NCBI GenBank assembly: GCA_963761755.1
Contig: CAVXIC010000009.1
Location: 93,114-157,113, forward strand
DNA length: 64,000 bases
Direction of reading: 5' to 3'
Source of the DNA: CAJXVA01 sp963761755
GTDB taxonomy: Bacteria > Myxococcota_A > Polyangia > Nannocystales > Nannocystaceae
The position numbers and the translations under genes were made by a program. Under the pieces are notes generated by a model. The model saw nothing but the letters and a program-made list of their open reading frames with translations, did not search any database and was not told the origin of the DNA. Positions 33,901 through 42,486 of this stretch are shown here, piece by piece. How positions within the stretch are numbered: position 1 is the first letter of the stretch; every line of letters starts with the position of its first letter.

Positions 33901-33980
33901 AGGGCCTGGGAAAAGAAGGGGAACTCTACCTACGCACGCTGGATGCATGGGTCGAGACCCACCCGCCGTCCGGTGCGTGA
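30936..33980 (+). CDS. Ser/Thr protein kinase with zinc-finger-like N-terminus and TPR tail
   Basis: 1,014 residues from ATG 30936. Residues 1-45 resemble an anti-sigma-type zinc finger (MDCPEENVLVDFL, then HLDGCEACRAVM). The kinase domain spans about 85-365: GRYVVLNKVGEGGMGVVYAA, VAIKLLM, VHRDFKPDNVLLDSDGR, VVTDFGLARPA and GTPAYMAPEQLAG are all intact. A hydrophobic segment near residue 385 (VILPSAVLGIGLVAYQ) probably anchors it. The remaining ~600 residues contain TPR repeats (e.g. WGNLGRLYALQGRYREAADA and the next copy LENMGAVLGDQGDHLGSRDY). This layout is typical of myxobacterial signalling kinases. The substrate is unknown. Confidence 0.9.
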   Translation: MDCPEENVLVDFLRGVLDDGARDEMDAHLDGCEACRAVMVELARFEPESAELAITDQSLAPEVPIGEPTRDPSHETYKVAPRLDEGNKLGRYVVLNKVGEGGMGVVYAAYDPELDRKVAIKLLMTSLGGSLDAELAEQRTRLLREAQAMAKLSHPNVITVHDVGEFRDQVFVAMEFIDGGTLTDWCKQSRSWRETMAVFLAAGQGLAAAHRAGLVHRDFKPDNVLLDSDGRAVVTDFGLARPAAGRTDAFNTIKVIESTPVMSAQLTRTGALVGTPAYMAPEQLAGERSDALADQFSFCVTLYEGLFGHRPFEGRVLGELMANVTGGRILPPPRDVAVPRRVRRAVIRGLSVRPDERFETMEALIAELSRDPVRTWRRWTTVILPSAVLGIGLVAYQNPDRSKDAFCEDIDSHLRGIWDADRKGSLRAAFLATAKPYAEASWEKTETSLNDYARDWLESQQGACEQASEGTLPQSVMALRMSCLEQRRRELSTLVSVLQDVDGNSLERVRDVTTLLRAPSICDDIDALARLDASLDTPEKRELRVELDALDTQAMALMKTGKFDEALQVARDALDRSRANEHTWNEAESLIIMAEIREQQGGYGDAEALQHEAMSAALAAGHHDVVARVAIGRVWSGSDAGSDLEEAERWYHHGLAAIKRLGDSPARRVQIENGMAVALMSHDALEDAEEHIQRALDASANVPETGPVNEDATWGNLGRLYALQGRYREAADALRKSLELTEARYGASHPFMTDALENMGAVLGDQGDHLGSRDYLTRALELRRMTLGDGHPANATSLFNLANVDRHLGDYTQARAKLEEALEILRESHARPADIADILLRIGDVQRSIGDLASATASHRAAVELVEPLEGMSPVARARFIGGLGRTLVEAGQYDEGRAHLNRSLELISELPIDDPTGAMLRLWWATSFPRGVPTSQRAAVEAAVSAVVDGDKPLQVADALMLWAKVRWANGDRTGAHEQERAARELLEGLGKEGELYLRTLDAWVETHPPSGA

Positions 33981-34050
33981 CCCGATCACAGAATATTCAA
34001 TTTTCCTCGCAACAGTTTCTCGGGCGGCCCGTCCTCTACAACAAGGTGGG

Positions 34051-34446
34051 ATGAAGCGGCAGCAGTGGACATGCATCCTCGCGTCGATGGCAGGTGGGAT
34101 CGCCTCCGGCGCAATGGGGCTCAGCTGGCTCGCACAGCCGCCGTCCGGGGCGAGTTGGGCGTTCACCTCCGACGCGACGGCCTATCTCCTCCTCGCGACG
34201 CTCGTGGCGGCTTGCGTCGGCGGGCTGCTCGTCTTGCAGTCCCGCACACGTTGGGCTGTCGTCGTCTTGTGTTCGGCCGGGGTGGTGCCCGGGGTGCTCG
34301 AACCCCGGGCGTTCGTCGCGACCTTCCTGCTTGTGTTCGCAGGGCTGCTCGCGTCCTCGCTGCCCCGCGGCCCCCGCTCCGCTGTCTCGCTACGCAACGG
34401 TCGGGTGGGCAGAAACCCGGCACGGACTTCAGACCCAGGGCACTAG
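34051..34446 (+). CDS. Small inner-membrane protein (131 aa)
   Basis: ATG 34051 follows aaggtggg, a usable ribosome site. Three or four hydrophobic segments: ILASMAGGIASGAMGLSWLA, AYLLLATLVAACVGGLLVL, AVVVLCSAGVVPGVL and FVATFLLVFAGLLASSL; the C-terminus is Arg-rich. It resembles generic four-helix membrane proteins; family not recognised. The end overlaps the opposing gene by four bases. Confidence 0.6.
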   Translation: MKRQQWTCILASMAGGIASGAMGLSWLAQPPSGASWAFTSDATAYLLLATLVAACVGGLLVLQSRTRWAVVVLCSAGVVPGVLEPRAFVATFLLVFAGLLASSLPRGPRSAVSLRNGRVGRNPARTSDPGH

Positions 34447-34904
34447 CAGCCCCGAAGCCGCTTCTTCACCGGCGTCTGGCCACCCAGGTACAGGTGCACC
34501 GCGCTCACGCCCCGTACCCGTCGCGCGATGCCTTCGATCTCCTTGAGCATCTTGAGCATGAGCCGCTCGCTGCCGTGAAGACCCCCGGCGGAGTAGTCCT
34601 CATGGACAGCCATGTAGAGCGCCACGAGGGCGGCGTCTTCGCGCGTGAAGACGATCGCACCGACCGGACCCTCGCCATGGACCGAGACGAAGAGCGTCTG
34701 CACCTCGACTTCCGAACCGACGATGAGCCGCAGCCGTGCGCCCTCCGCGACCAAGCGGGGTAGGCCGTAGATCTCGGAGACCGCGCGAATCCCGGCCTTC
34801 ATCTTCTCCTGCTGGAGGTTGAAGAACAAGATCCGCTCCGCCTCCTCGCGGTGCTCCAAGGGCAGCGACGACGAGAAGACGAACGAGCGACCGTGCGTCA
34901 GCAT
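34443..34904 (-). CDS. Hypothetical protein, possibly GNAT-like (153 aa)
   Basis: ATG at 34904, 6 bp after the ketosynthase gene, so the third gene of that operon. The pattern LRLIVGSEVEVQTLFVSVHG, VGAIVFTREDAALVALYMAV, HEDYSAGGLHGSERLMLKML and GVSAVHLYLGG has the strand-helix order of an N-acetyltransferase fold, with an acceptor-like central strand, but no clear acetyl-CoA loop. It could instead be a small partner of the acyl carrier protein. Low certainty on the fold. Confidence 0.55.
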   Translation of the reverse strand: MLTHGRSFVFSSSLPLEHREEAERILFFNLQQEKMKAGIRAVSEIYGLPRLVAEGARLRLIVGSEVEVQTLFVSVHGEGPVGAIVFTREDAALVALYMAVHEDYSAGGLHGSERLMLKMLKEIEGIARRVRGVSAVHLYLGGQTPVKKRLRGC

Positions 34905-34910
34905 GGCGGC

Positions 34911-35966
34911 TCAGAGCTCACGCAGCGGAGGCACGATGATCTTGTCGGTCTCCAGGAACATGCCCGACCACGAAAGCCCCACCCCGAACCCCATCCACGC
35001 CCACTTGGTGGGTCTGTCGATGTAGTCGCCCCCGGCGGTCACGATGGTGGTCGGAATCGATGCGGCGCCCGTGTTGCCGAACTCGCGGATCGACAGCAGC
35101 ATCTTCTCGGGCGGCACCTTGATGCGGCGGGCCAGGAAGTCGAGCATGAACTTGTTGGCCTGGTGCGGGACGAAGGCGTCGACGTCGTCCTGGGACCAGC
35201 CCGACTGCTCGGTCAGCGCCTTCATGAGCTGGGGCACCCGCTTCATCGTGAAGGTCAGCACGGCCGGGCCTTCGAGGACGAGGTCGACCGGGCGGCGTTC
35301 GATCTCGTCCGCACCCATCTTGCGCTCGTAGAGATCGGGGCCCCACGGCATCGCGCCTGCGCCTCCTTCGACGATGATCTTCTCGTAGCCGCGACCATCG
35401 GCCCCGAACTCGCGCGCCTTGACCTGGTCTTCGCCCTCGGAGGTCAGCGCCGTGGCGGTGCCGGAGTCCGCGAACAAGATGGCGTTGGCGAGATCGCTGC
35501 GGTGCACGGCCTCGGCCACGCGCGGTCGGAACAGCCCGGAGCTCACCTCACCGCACAGCAGCAGTGCCCGCTTGATCACGCCCGACTTGAGCAGGCCTTC
35601 GACGACGATCAACCCATGCGTGAAGCCCGAGCACCCCAGATGAATGTCGAAGACCAGACAGCGGTTGGGCAGCCCGAGCTCCTTCTGCACGAGGTGTGCG
35701 GTCGCCGGCATGATTCGGTCGCCGAGGCTGGTGACCAAGACCACCGCGTCGACCGTGCTGGCATCCCACTCCACGGCTTCGAGAAGGTCGCGGGCAGCGG
35801 CGATGCAGAAGTCGGAGACCTTCTGACCCGGGGCCGCCTCGCGTTTGCGCTCGACGCCCGTGTTGTCGGCGATGCGATCGACGTCGTGCTGGGGGAAGTG
35901 CTCGTATGCTGCTCGCGCCTCGCCGATGTTCTTCGGCACGCAAGCGGAGATTCCAACGACTTTCAT
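34911..35966 (-). CDS. Beta-ketoacyl-ACP synthase III-like enzyme
   Basis: 351 residues with the full Cys-His-Asn triad of the FabH/thiolase fold: DIHLGCSGFTHGL (Cys near 111), FVPHQANKFMLDFLARRI (His near 267) and REFGNTGAASIPTTI (Asn near 297). It would condense an acyl-CoA or acyl-ACP with malonyl-ACP, or transfer an acyl group. It is divergent from textbook FabH. It sits 27 bp downstream of an acyl carrier protein gene, with a small protein downstream. This suggests a dedicated small pathway, not bulk fatty acid synthesis. The product is unknown. Confidence 0.85.
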   Translation of the reverse strand: MKVVGISACVPKNIGEARAAYEHFPQHDVDRIADNTGVERKREAAPGQKVSDFCIAAARDLLEAVEWDASTVDAVVLVTSLGDRIMPATAHLVQKELGLPNRCLVFDIHLGCSGFTHGLIVVEGLLKSGVIKRALLLCGEVSSGLFRPRVAEAVHRSDLANAILFADSGTATALTSEGEDQVKAREFGADGRGYEKIIVEGGAGAMPWGPDLYERKMGADEIERRPVDLVLEGPAVLTFTMKRVPQLMKALTEQSGWSQDDVDAFVPHQANKFMLDFLARRIKVPPEKMLLSIREFGNTGAASIPTTIVTAGGDYIDRPTKWAWMGFGVGLSWSGMFLETDKIIVPPLREL

Positions 35967-35993
35967 GGCTAGTCCTTCGAGACGAAGAGTGGG

Positions 35994-36221
35994 TCAGTCC
36001 AGAGCGTCGCCGGCGAGGTCGAGCACGTCCTGGACGGTCTTGCACTCGGGGACCTTCTCTTCATCGACTTCGGCTCCATTCTCGTCGAGCAGCACGATCA
36101 GGTTGATGACGGCCGTCGAGTCCCACCCCTCGAACTGCTTGAGCTCCGTGGAAGGCTCGAGGGCGTCGGGAGAAACCTGGATGACGTTGGCCAGCTCCGC
36201 AATGAATTCGTCCTTGGTCAC
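35994..36221 (-). CDS. Acyl carrier protein
   Basis: 75 residues from GTG 36221. The 4'-phosphopantetheine site is in FEGWDSTAVINLIVLLDENG (Asp-Ser; Ser near residue 35). It is acidic and of normal ACP length. It is the first gene of the ACP-ketosynthase III-small protein set. The D-S-T rather than D-S-L motif marks it as a specialised carrier, not the housekeeping AcpP. Confidence 0.85.
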   Translation of the reverse strand: MTKDEFIAELANVIQVSPDALEPSTELKQFEGWDSTAVINLIVLLDENGAEVDEEKVPECKTVQDVLDLAGDALD

Positions 36222-36324
36222 ATCCTCTGACTACACCTCGGTAAGGTTGGATACAAGGACGGCTCGACCTCACGGCGACCTCAACTCGCCGCCAAAGTGA
36301 CTCGAAACGAGACAGGTTCGAGAC

Positions 36325-38772
36325 CTACCATCGCGCCCGCAGGCCGAGCGACGGGATGATGTACCGGAAGCCCTGAGGCGTGCACTGAACGACGCCCCGG
36401 GCCGGGTCGGCCTCGGCCGCGAGTCGCCCGCTTCGCGCGACCGTGTCCAGGGTGGAGTTCCCGCTCCCGCTCTCCGTGCAGGCAAACGTCTCGCGGGCAT
36501 AGGTCGCGTTGGCGATGTCGAGCGCCAGGGACATTTGCCATTGGGGCCAGCGCCAGATCCTCTCCGCGCGCAGGTCCAGCTGGAAGTACGGCGGCAAGCG
36601 GGCATTGTTGCGTCGATTCCGCAGCGCGTCGGTCTGAGACTCGGTCTCGTCGCGGGCCGTCCAAGGTCGTCCCGTGTGGTAGTGGACCCGACCTCCCAGG
36701 TTCCACTTCTGGCTCACGCGGTAGCCCAGGACCAGGTTGAGAATGTGCCGCTGGTCCCAGCTCGCGGGCGCGCTCCCGCCGACGTCGTAGTCCCGGGAGG
36801 CGCGGGCCAGGGTGTATGCCAGCCAGCCGAACACCCGAAGCTGGGGGTCGAGCTTGACCAGCGTCTCCAGCCCGTACGACCAGCCGTCCACCGAGCTGAT
36901 CACGTCCTCGAGCTCGTTGAGCGGGTTGTCCTCGTTCTCCTGCTCGAGCTCGTAGTCCTGCAGATTGCTGAGGTAGCCGACGTAGGCCTCCTGCTCGACG
37001 TTCAGCAGTCCGGGAACGGCCGCGAACTCGTAGCCGAACGACGTCTGGGCGTTCTTCTGCAGACCACGTTCGAAGCCGAAGCTCTCGATGCCCGGAACCG
37101 GGATCGGGAACGTGGGTGGCTGCTGGTACAGCCCGATCGCCTGCTTGAGCACCCAACGCTCGTTGAGCCGCTCCCGCACCAGCAGTCGCGGATCGACGCC
37201 GACCGCCGACGTCACGGCCCGCGTCGAGAGCACGTAGGGGCTGCGGCCGACCTGCGCGTAGTAGTCCAGCCGCATCCCCGGACGTACCTGGACGTTGCCC
37301 TTGTCGAAGATCAGCTCGCCGTACGCGCCCGTCGCCGACACGAAGCGATCGCTGAAGAGCAGGCCGACCTCGTTGCCGGAGAAGTCCCCCTCACCGGCCG
37401 ACGAGGTCTGCAGTCGGAACACCTGAAACTCGGTGTCGAGCCCGAGACCAATCTCCAGCGCCTTGAAGCGCGTCGGGATTCGATAGTCGACCCGCGGCGC
37501 GACCCGATACTCACGGCTTTGCAGCGTGTCGAAGCCCGAGGAGTCCAGACCCAACACCACGGCGTAGGTCGCCGACCCGCCACCGCGCAGTCGCTGACGG
37601 ACGCGGTTGTCGAATCGATGGAAGGTGAACCGCAAGAACGTTTGGGCGGGGTTGTTGGCGTCTGCCTTGGTGCCGATGTCGTCGTAGCTGCCGTATGCGA
37701 ACGAGGTGTAGCGAGCCCTGGGCCCCAGGTCGTGGTCGAAGCGGGCCTGGTAGTCCCAGAACTGAATCCGCGCCGCGGACTGGACGAGACTGAGCACGCC
37801 CGCGGTGTAGCTGTAGCGCCCCGCCAGCGTGAGCGCGCCGCGAGGCGCCCCCTTGTCGCACTCGCGCCGCTTGTTGTGGCGCAGGCACTCGCGATCGAGG
37901 ACGGGCCGAGACAACGGGACCTCGACCAAACCGCCCGCGTCGGTGAACCGCACGTCCACCTCCCCATGCACCCGGTCTCTTCGAGCAGGACGCGTAGTGG
38001 CTTCGACCAAGCCTGCGGTGAATCGACCCAAGCGTACGGGCGCGCTGCCGGGGTAGAAGTCGACCGCCTCGATGAAGTAGGGGTGGATGACCGAGGGCCC
38101 GATTGCGACGTGGTAGAGGATCGGGACGCGCGCCCCGTCGAGGTAGTAGCCGGTATTGCCCGGCGCAGCGCCGCGCACCACGATGTACGGCAAGAAGCCC
38201 GCGAGACGGCTGGCACCCGGAAGCGTGGCGACCACGCTGAGCGGATCGCCGCGCGTGCCGGGGACCTCGTGGATCTCTCGCCCTTCGAGGCGCGTGTTGG
38301 ACACCGCGACCGCCTGCTGCTGCTCGACCACCGTCCGGTAGCGCTCGCCCTCCAAGCTGGGCTGCAGGAAGTACTCCATCTGCAGGTCCTGACCGTCGAC
38401 CAACGCGACGTTCACCTCGAGATCATCGAAGCCCGGAGCACGCACGATGAACACGTAGTCGCCCGGCGGCAGGTCGACGGAGAAGGCACCCTCCGCATCC
38501 GTGTCGATTGGCGCCTCTCCGCCCTTGGGCAGCAGGCGTGCACCCGCCGCGGGGTCCCGCTCGCCGTACACCATCACGCGTCCGCGCAGCCGGGCCCGGC
38601 CCTGGGGATCAGGATCAGGCTCGGGCTGGGGCTCGGCCTCGGAGGTGACCTCGGGCTCCTCCGTTTCCGCTGTCGGATCGGCCTCGGAGGTGACCTCGGG
38701 CTCCGGCTCTCCCGCCGGCGATGCACTCAGCGCCGCCGCAACCACCCAAGCGAAGGCGCCCAACCACCGCAT
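36325..38772 (-). CDS. TonB-dependent outer-membrane receptor with carboxypeptidase-like domain
   Basis: 815 residues. The signal peptide is followed by an acidic Pro/Glu repeat (EPEVTSEADPTAETEEPEV). A carboxypeptidase-regulatory-like domain comes next (RARLRGRVMVYGERDPAAGA, DTDAEGAFSVDLPPGDYVFI), then a plug (VVATLPGASRLAGFLPYIVV, RGAAPGNTGYYLDGARVP). The rest is a beta barrel that ends GLRARW, with an aromatic last residue. It imports a ligand across the outer membrane or acts as a sensor. The plug is short and a classical TonB box is not obvious. It follows the gene for the two-module lipoprotein by about 85 bp, so they may be one unit. Confidence 0.85.
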   Translation of the reverse strand: MRWLGAFAWVVAAALSASPAGEPEPEVTSEADPTAETEEPEVTSEAEPQPEPDPDPQGRARLRGRVMVYGERDPAAGARLLPKGGEAPIDTDAEGAFSVDLPPGDYVFIVRAPGFDDLEVNVALVDGQDLQMEYFLQPSLEGERYRTVVEQQQAVAVSNTRLEGREIHEVPGTRGDPLSVVATLPGASRLAGFLPYIVVRGAAPGNTGYYLDGARVPILYHVAIGPSVIHPYFIEAVDFYPGSAPVRLGRFTAGLVEATTRPARRDRVHGEVDVRFTDAGGLVEVPLSRPVLDRECLRHNKRRECDKGAPRGALTLAGRYSYTAGVLSLVQSAARIQFWDYQARFDHDLGPRARYTSFAYGSYDDIGTKADANNPAQTFLRFTFHRFDNRVRQRLRGGGSATYAVVLGLDSSGFDTLQSREYRVAPRVDYRIPTRFKALEIGLGLDTEFQVFRLQTSSAGEGDFSGNEVGLLFSDRFVSATGAYGELIFDKGNVQVRPGMRLDYYAQVGRSPYVLSTRAVTSAVGVDPRLLVRERLNERWVLKQAIGLYQQPPTFPIPVPGIESFGFERGLQKNAQTSFGYEFAAVPGLLNVEQEAYVGYLSNLQDYELEQENEDNPLNELEDVISSVDGWSYGLETLVKLDPQLRVFGWLAYTLARASRDYDVGGSAPASWDQRHILNLVLGYRVSQKWNLGGRVHYHTGRPWTARDETESQTDALRNRRNNARLPPYFQLDLRAERIWRWPQWQMSLALDIANATYARETFACTESGSGNSTLDTVARSGRLAAEADPARGVVQCTPQGFRYIIPSLGLRARW

Positions 38773-38857
38773 GGTCGCGCTCGTTCCCCCGCACCGTCAA
38801 CCCGAAGGGTGCGGGGCAGGCCAGACGTGCACCGGCGGCGGTATTGGGCGCCGCGAC

Positions 38858-40975
38858 CTACTGCGGCGCCTGAGCACACCGCGTACTGGCGCCGTCTTCA
38901 GCCACCCGCCAGTCGCAAAGCGGCTCCGCGTCACACTCGACCTGGACCAGGCTCCCGCAGTCGAAGCAGGTCGAGGCCCCTGCATCCCACGCGCAGCTCT
39001 GGTCGTCGTTGCAGTTCGCTTCGTCCAGCCAGGCGCTGCAGGGGACGAACAGCCCCGAGGGATTCGGTGCGTCGCAGACCTGCCCGAAGTTGATGTCATC
39101 GATGTACCAGCCCCGTTCGAACCCACAGCACGAATCCCCCGTGTTGTAGGAGAAGCGGATCTGGCCCTCGTCACCCGAGAAATCGGAGACGTCGATCTCG
39201 ATGTCGTCCCAATCCTCGGCGTCCCGGCTGTTGACCTGCGTGCAGAAGGGGAACGCCGAGAGCGGCTCCGCCATGCTGCAGTCGGCGACGGGGAGCCAAG
39301 TGTCTCCGCCATCGACGGTGATCTCGATCCGCTTGCCGTCGGTCGCACCGCCCTCGTCTTGGTGCCAGGACCGGAACGTCAACACGTCGTCGAAGACGTC
39401 GGGTCGAGTCACCGCATTGGCCGCGTTGACTTCACCGGTGCCGTCAGCGGCTCCGGCGGTGCTACCGTCGATACCGAAGAAGGGTGCGTTGCTGGGAAAG
39501 AGCACGCCGGCGTTGTCTTCGTTGTTGGGAATGTTGGAGAAGATGCCCCAGCTTCCTCCGAACACTGCCTCGAACGCCCAGCCGTCCGTGACCGGCAGGA
39601 ACGGAGGAAAGTTCATCGAATCGAACGACTCGAGCTCGGGAAGGCTCGTGCAGTCCTGACACACCCCCGCGGCGCACCCGATGCAGTCCTCTCCGGCCTC
39701 GCAGGAGTCACAGGCGAGGATCTGCGACGTCGGGCCCTCGTTGAGGGAGGGATAGTTGTCACCGGGCTGGCAGTGGCCGAATCCGTCGCAGGTGTCGGCG
39801 GCGGTGCAGACGTTGTCGTCCGCAGCACCGCACGCCGTCCCGGCGGCGGTGGGGTCGACGTTGCAGCCGCCGTTGGCACCGCAGACACCCCCGCCGCACT
39901 CGGTTCCGTAGGGGTCGCAGACCTCGTCTGCGACGCACGCGCACTCGGTGGCGAAGTTGGTGACGTCGATGTACCAGCCCTTCTCGAAGCCGCAGCAGCT
40001 ATCGAAGGTGTCGTACGAGAACTCGATGATCCCGGTCTGGCCGATGAGCGGCGCCGGCAGGTTCAAGGAGATCGCGTCCCAGTCGTCGGCATCCCGCTGG
40101 TTGACCTGCTGGCAGAAGGGCAGGCCCGGGTCGAGCACGCAGCTGATGATGTCCGTCCAGGTCTCGCCGCCATCGGTGGAGATCCGGATGATCTTGTTGT
40201 CGAAGGCGCCCGCGCCCTCGTCGAGGTGCCACGACTGGAACTGCAGCGACGTCGGCAGCTCGGTGGGTGGCGTCCGCGCGTAGGAGAACTCGAGGTGCCC
40301 GTTGGGATATGCCGGCCCGTTGCGGTTGCCGTCGGTCCCCAACACCTGGTTCTCGAACGGAATCGCCGGGTAGAGCCCCCCGTCGAGGTCGCTTTGGCTC
40401 GCCGGGGCCTCGGTGTACAGACCCCAGTCCCCGGTCAGCTCCCACCCGTTGAGCGAACGCGCGGTCGAGAACAAGTTCGTGTCTGCGTACGCGACGCATC
40501 CACCGCACGACCCCGCGTCGCAGATGCACCGTCCGCCGTCGCACTCGGTGCAGTCGGTTCCGTCGAGCGCGACGTTCTGGACGCAGGTCCCGCTGCCGTC
40601 GCAGGTGTCCGCGCCGTCGCACTCCGCGTCCGAAGCATCACCGCACGCCGTGCCCTCGGCAGCGTTCGCCACTTCGCACATGCCCTCGGCGCCACACGTG
40701 GCCTCCTCACACTCCCCCGCCATGCCCTCACAGTCACCGTCCGCTTCGCACTCCCTCGGCGTCACCGTGGTGTCCACGGCGGTGGTCGGATTCTCCGTCT
40801 CGCCCGCCGTCGTGGGATTCGACGAACCCGTTGGATCCGACGAAGCGGTCGTCATCCCGGTCGAGCCTCCGGTCTGATCGAAGTCGGTGTCGACGCTGAC
40901 GGGATCAGGGTTGAAGCAACCCGCCGCGGTGAGGGCGAAGACCGAGAGCGCGGTGCCGGCGGAGCGGTAGGCCAT
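38858..40975 (-). CDS. Large lipoprotein with two paralogous MAM-like modules and Cys-rich linkers
   Basis: 705 residues from ATG 40975 (a frame 13 codons longer is open). The lipobox is SVFALTAAGC with a Thr/Ser linker. EGF-like Cys pairs follow (CEADGDCEGMAGECEEATC). Then two copies of a jelly-roll module come: LEFSYARTPPTELPTSLQFQ to DSCCGFEKGWYIDVTNF, and ANAVTRPDVFDDVLTFRSWH to DSCCGFERGWYIDDINF. The segment SWH-DEG, the CTQVN-RDA-DWD pattern and DSCCGFE-GWYID recur in both. The tail ends Cys-rich. The fold resembles MAM/concanavalin-like adhesion modules, so surface binding is likely. Confidence 0.8.
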   Translation of the reverse strand: MAYRSAGTALSVFALTAAGCFNPDPVSVDTDFDQTGGSTGMTTASSDPTGSSNPTTAGETENPTTAVDTTVTPRECEADGDCEGMAGECEEATCGAEGMCEVANAAEGTACGDASDAECDGADTCDGSGTCVQNVALDGTDCTECDGGRCICDAGSCGGCVAYADTNLFSTARSLNGWELTGDWGLYTEAPASQSDLDGGLYPAIPFENQVLGTDGNRNGPAYPNGHLEFSYARTPPTELPTSLQFQSWHLDEGAGAFDNKIIRISTDGGETWTDIISCVLDPGLPFCQQVNQRDADDWDAISLNLPAPLIGQTGIIEFSYDTFDSCCGFEKGWYIDVTNFATECACVADEVCDPYGTECGGGVCGANGGCNVDPTAAGTACGAADDNVCTAADTCDGFGHCQPGDNYPSLNEGPTSQILACDSCEAGEDCIGCAAGVCQDCTSLPELESFDSMNFPPFLPVTDGWAFEAVFGGSWGIFSNIPNNEDNAGVLFPSNAPFFGIDGSTAGAADGTGEVNAANAVTRPDVFDDVLTFRSWHQDEGGATDGKRIEITVDGGDTWLPVADCSMAEPLSAFPFCTQVNSRDAEDWDDIEIDVSDFSGDEGQIRFSYNTGDSCCGFERGWYIDDINFGQVCDAPNPSGLFVPCSAWLDEANCNDDQSCAWDAGASTCFDCGSLVQVECDAEPLCDWRVAEDGASTRCAQAPQ

Positions 40976-41031
40976 GGGTCCACGGTACGTAGGGTCCCGC
41001 GAGCCCGCAATCACCTCGCGACTTCACCACC

Positions 41032-41067
41032 GAGGTGACCGAGGTGACCGAGGTGACCGAGGTGGTC
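41032..41067 (+). repeat. Tandem 9-bp repeat (gaggtgacc)
   Basis: Three exact units (41032-41058) and a fourth degenerate one, in the short gap between the dehydrogenase stop and the lipoprotein start. It may be part of the lipoprotein's upstream region. Confidence 0.85.
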
Positions 41068-41074
41068 GCTGCGA

Positions 41075-42391
41075 CTACCTATGTCCCTGGGTTGCCCAGC
41101 CCCCCTCGACCAGGCCTTCGATGATGTGCCGCCCCCGACGGGGCCACACCGGGTGCGGCTGTTCGGCCAGCGTGTCGGCGAGGGCGTTGGCGGCCGCGGC
41201 CGTCGTCTCCCCGCTCTCGTGCGCCCGAAGCAGTACGCGCCGGGTGGCGTTGAACACACTGTGTTCCCACTCCCGCCCCAGATGCCGCGCGATCGCGGGG
41301 TCGCTCGGCACATGGCCGTACGCTTCATTCGCGCAGCTGACGATGCCCATCCGGTTCGCGACGAAGTCGGGGACGTAGACGATCTTCCGCCGCACCAGCG
41401 CCTCCATGTCGCGCCGGTCGTCGAGCAGCTGGTTGTTGGCCGCGCCGCAGACGACCTGCGTACGCAGGCGCTCGATGGTGCTGGGGTTGAGGACCCCCCC
41501 CAGAGCATTGGGCGCAAAGATGTCGCAGGGCGTGTCGAAGATGGAGAGGTCGTCCGGAGCGCAGTGACGTAGCTCGACCGGAGCACCTTCGAACCGGCCG
41601 CGAAGCTCGGTGAGTCGAGCCTCGCTGATGTCGGACGCGGCGATGGACGCCACGCCGCGCTCGAGCAGCGCGGACATCATGAACGCGGCGACATTGCCGG
41701 CCCCCTGCATCGCGATGCGCTTCCCTGCCAGCCCGCCTTCGTCCAGGACGTCGAGGGCGGCCTCCATCGCACACACGACGCCGAGCGCCGTGGGTCCCGA
41801 GGGGTTGCCGGATCCACCCAGAGTCGGCGGAATGCAGGTGGTGTGGCGGGTCCCGGTGAACACGGCCTGCATGTCGGGCGGCGTCGTGCCAGCGTCTTCG
41901 GCCGTGACGTAGCAGCCACCGAGCGAGCTCACGAAGTGGCCATACTCGGCGTACACGCGATCTCGGTAGCCTCGGTCCCGCCAGTCTGCGTCGTCGCGCC
42001 GCGCGATGATCCCCTTACCTCCGCCCCACCACAGACCGGCCATCGCGTTCTTCCGCGTCATCCCCACGGCGAGTCGAAGTCCATCCCGCACGAGCGCCTC
42101 GAGGGTGGCGTACGGCCAGTGACGGAGACCTCCGGCCGCCTGGCCGCGGCTCGTACGGTGAACGAAGGCCGTCAAGAGCGCGCCGCTCTCTCGCCCGACC
42201 TCGAAGAACAGACCTTCGTGATCCAAGAAGTCTCGACCGTCCCGAGCGCACAGCTCCCGCACCTCGTCGAGCAGCGGGTGCGAACTTTCGAGCGTCCCCG
42301 ACCCCGCGCGCCGGACCACGTAGCCCCGACCGCCGATTGATCGGAGCGCATCCACGAAGGCCTGAGGAGAACGCTCGAGCAGGGACATCAT
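41075..42391 (-). CDS. Leu/Glu/Phe/Val-dehydrogenase-type amino-acid dehydrogenase
   Basis: 438 residues; ATG 42391 or the next codon. The active-site Lys motif is present in the form AMAGLWWGGGKGIIARRDDA. The NAD-binding domain has GKRIAMQGAGNVAAFMMSAL (GxGxxA type), and CGAANNQLLDD and FVANRMGIVSCANEAYG match the C-terminal motifs. It deaminates an amino acid oxidatively or runs the reverse. The frame stays open far upstream, but that part is antisense or shifted relative to egtD. It lies 95 bp downstream of egtD, in the same direction. Confidence 0.8.
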   Translation of the reverse strand: MMSLLERSPQAFVDALRSIGGRGYVVRRAGSGTLESSHPLLDEVRELCARDGRDFLDHEGLFFEVGRESGALLTAFVHRTSRGQAAGGLRHWPYATLEALVRDGLRLAVGMTRKNAMAGLWWGGGKGIIARRDDADWRDRGYRDRVYAEYGHFVSSLGGCYVTAEDAGTTPPDMQAVFTGTRHTTCIPPTLGGSGNPSGPTALGVVCAMEAALDVLDEGGLAGKRIAMQGAGNVAAFMMSALLERGVASIAASDISEARLTELRGRFEGAPVELRHCAPDDLSIFDTPCDIFAPNALGGVLNPSTIERLRTQVVCGAANNQLLDDRRDMEALVRRKIVYVPDFVANRMGIVSCANEAYGHVPSDPAIARHLGREWEHSVFNATRRVLLRAHESGETTAAAANALADTLAEQPHPVWPRRGRHIIEGLVEGGWATQGHR

Positions 42392-42486
42392 CGGCGCGAA
42401 ATGTACACCGCGTCGGCCGGACGGTGGGCTGAGTCGCGGCTCAATCGTCAAACGCCCAGGGGCACGGAGTCCTGCCGGCGCGGGCC

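Noticed and set aside
36535..39093. 852-codon open frame on the plus strand
   Set aside because: Antisense to the TonB-dependent receptor, which has a signal peptide, plug and barrel end.
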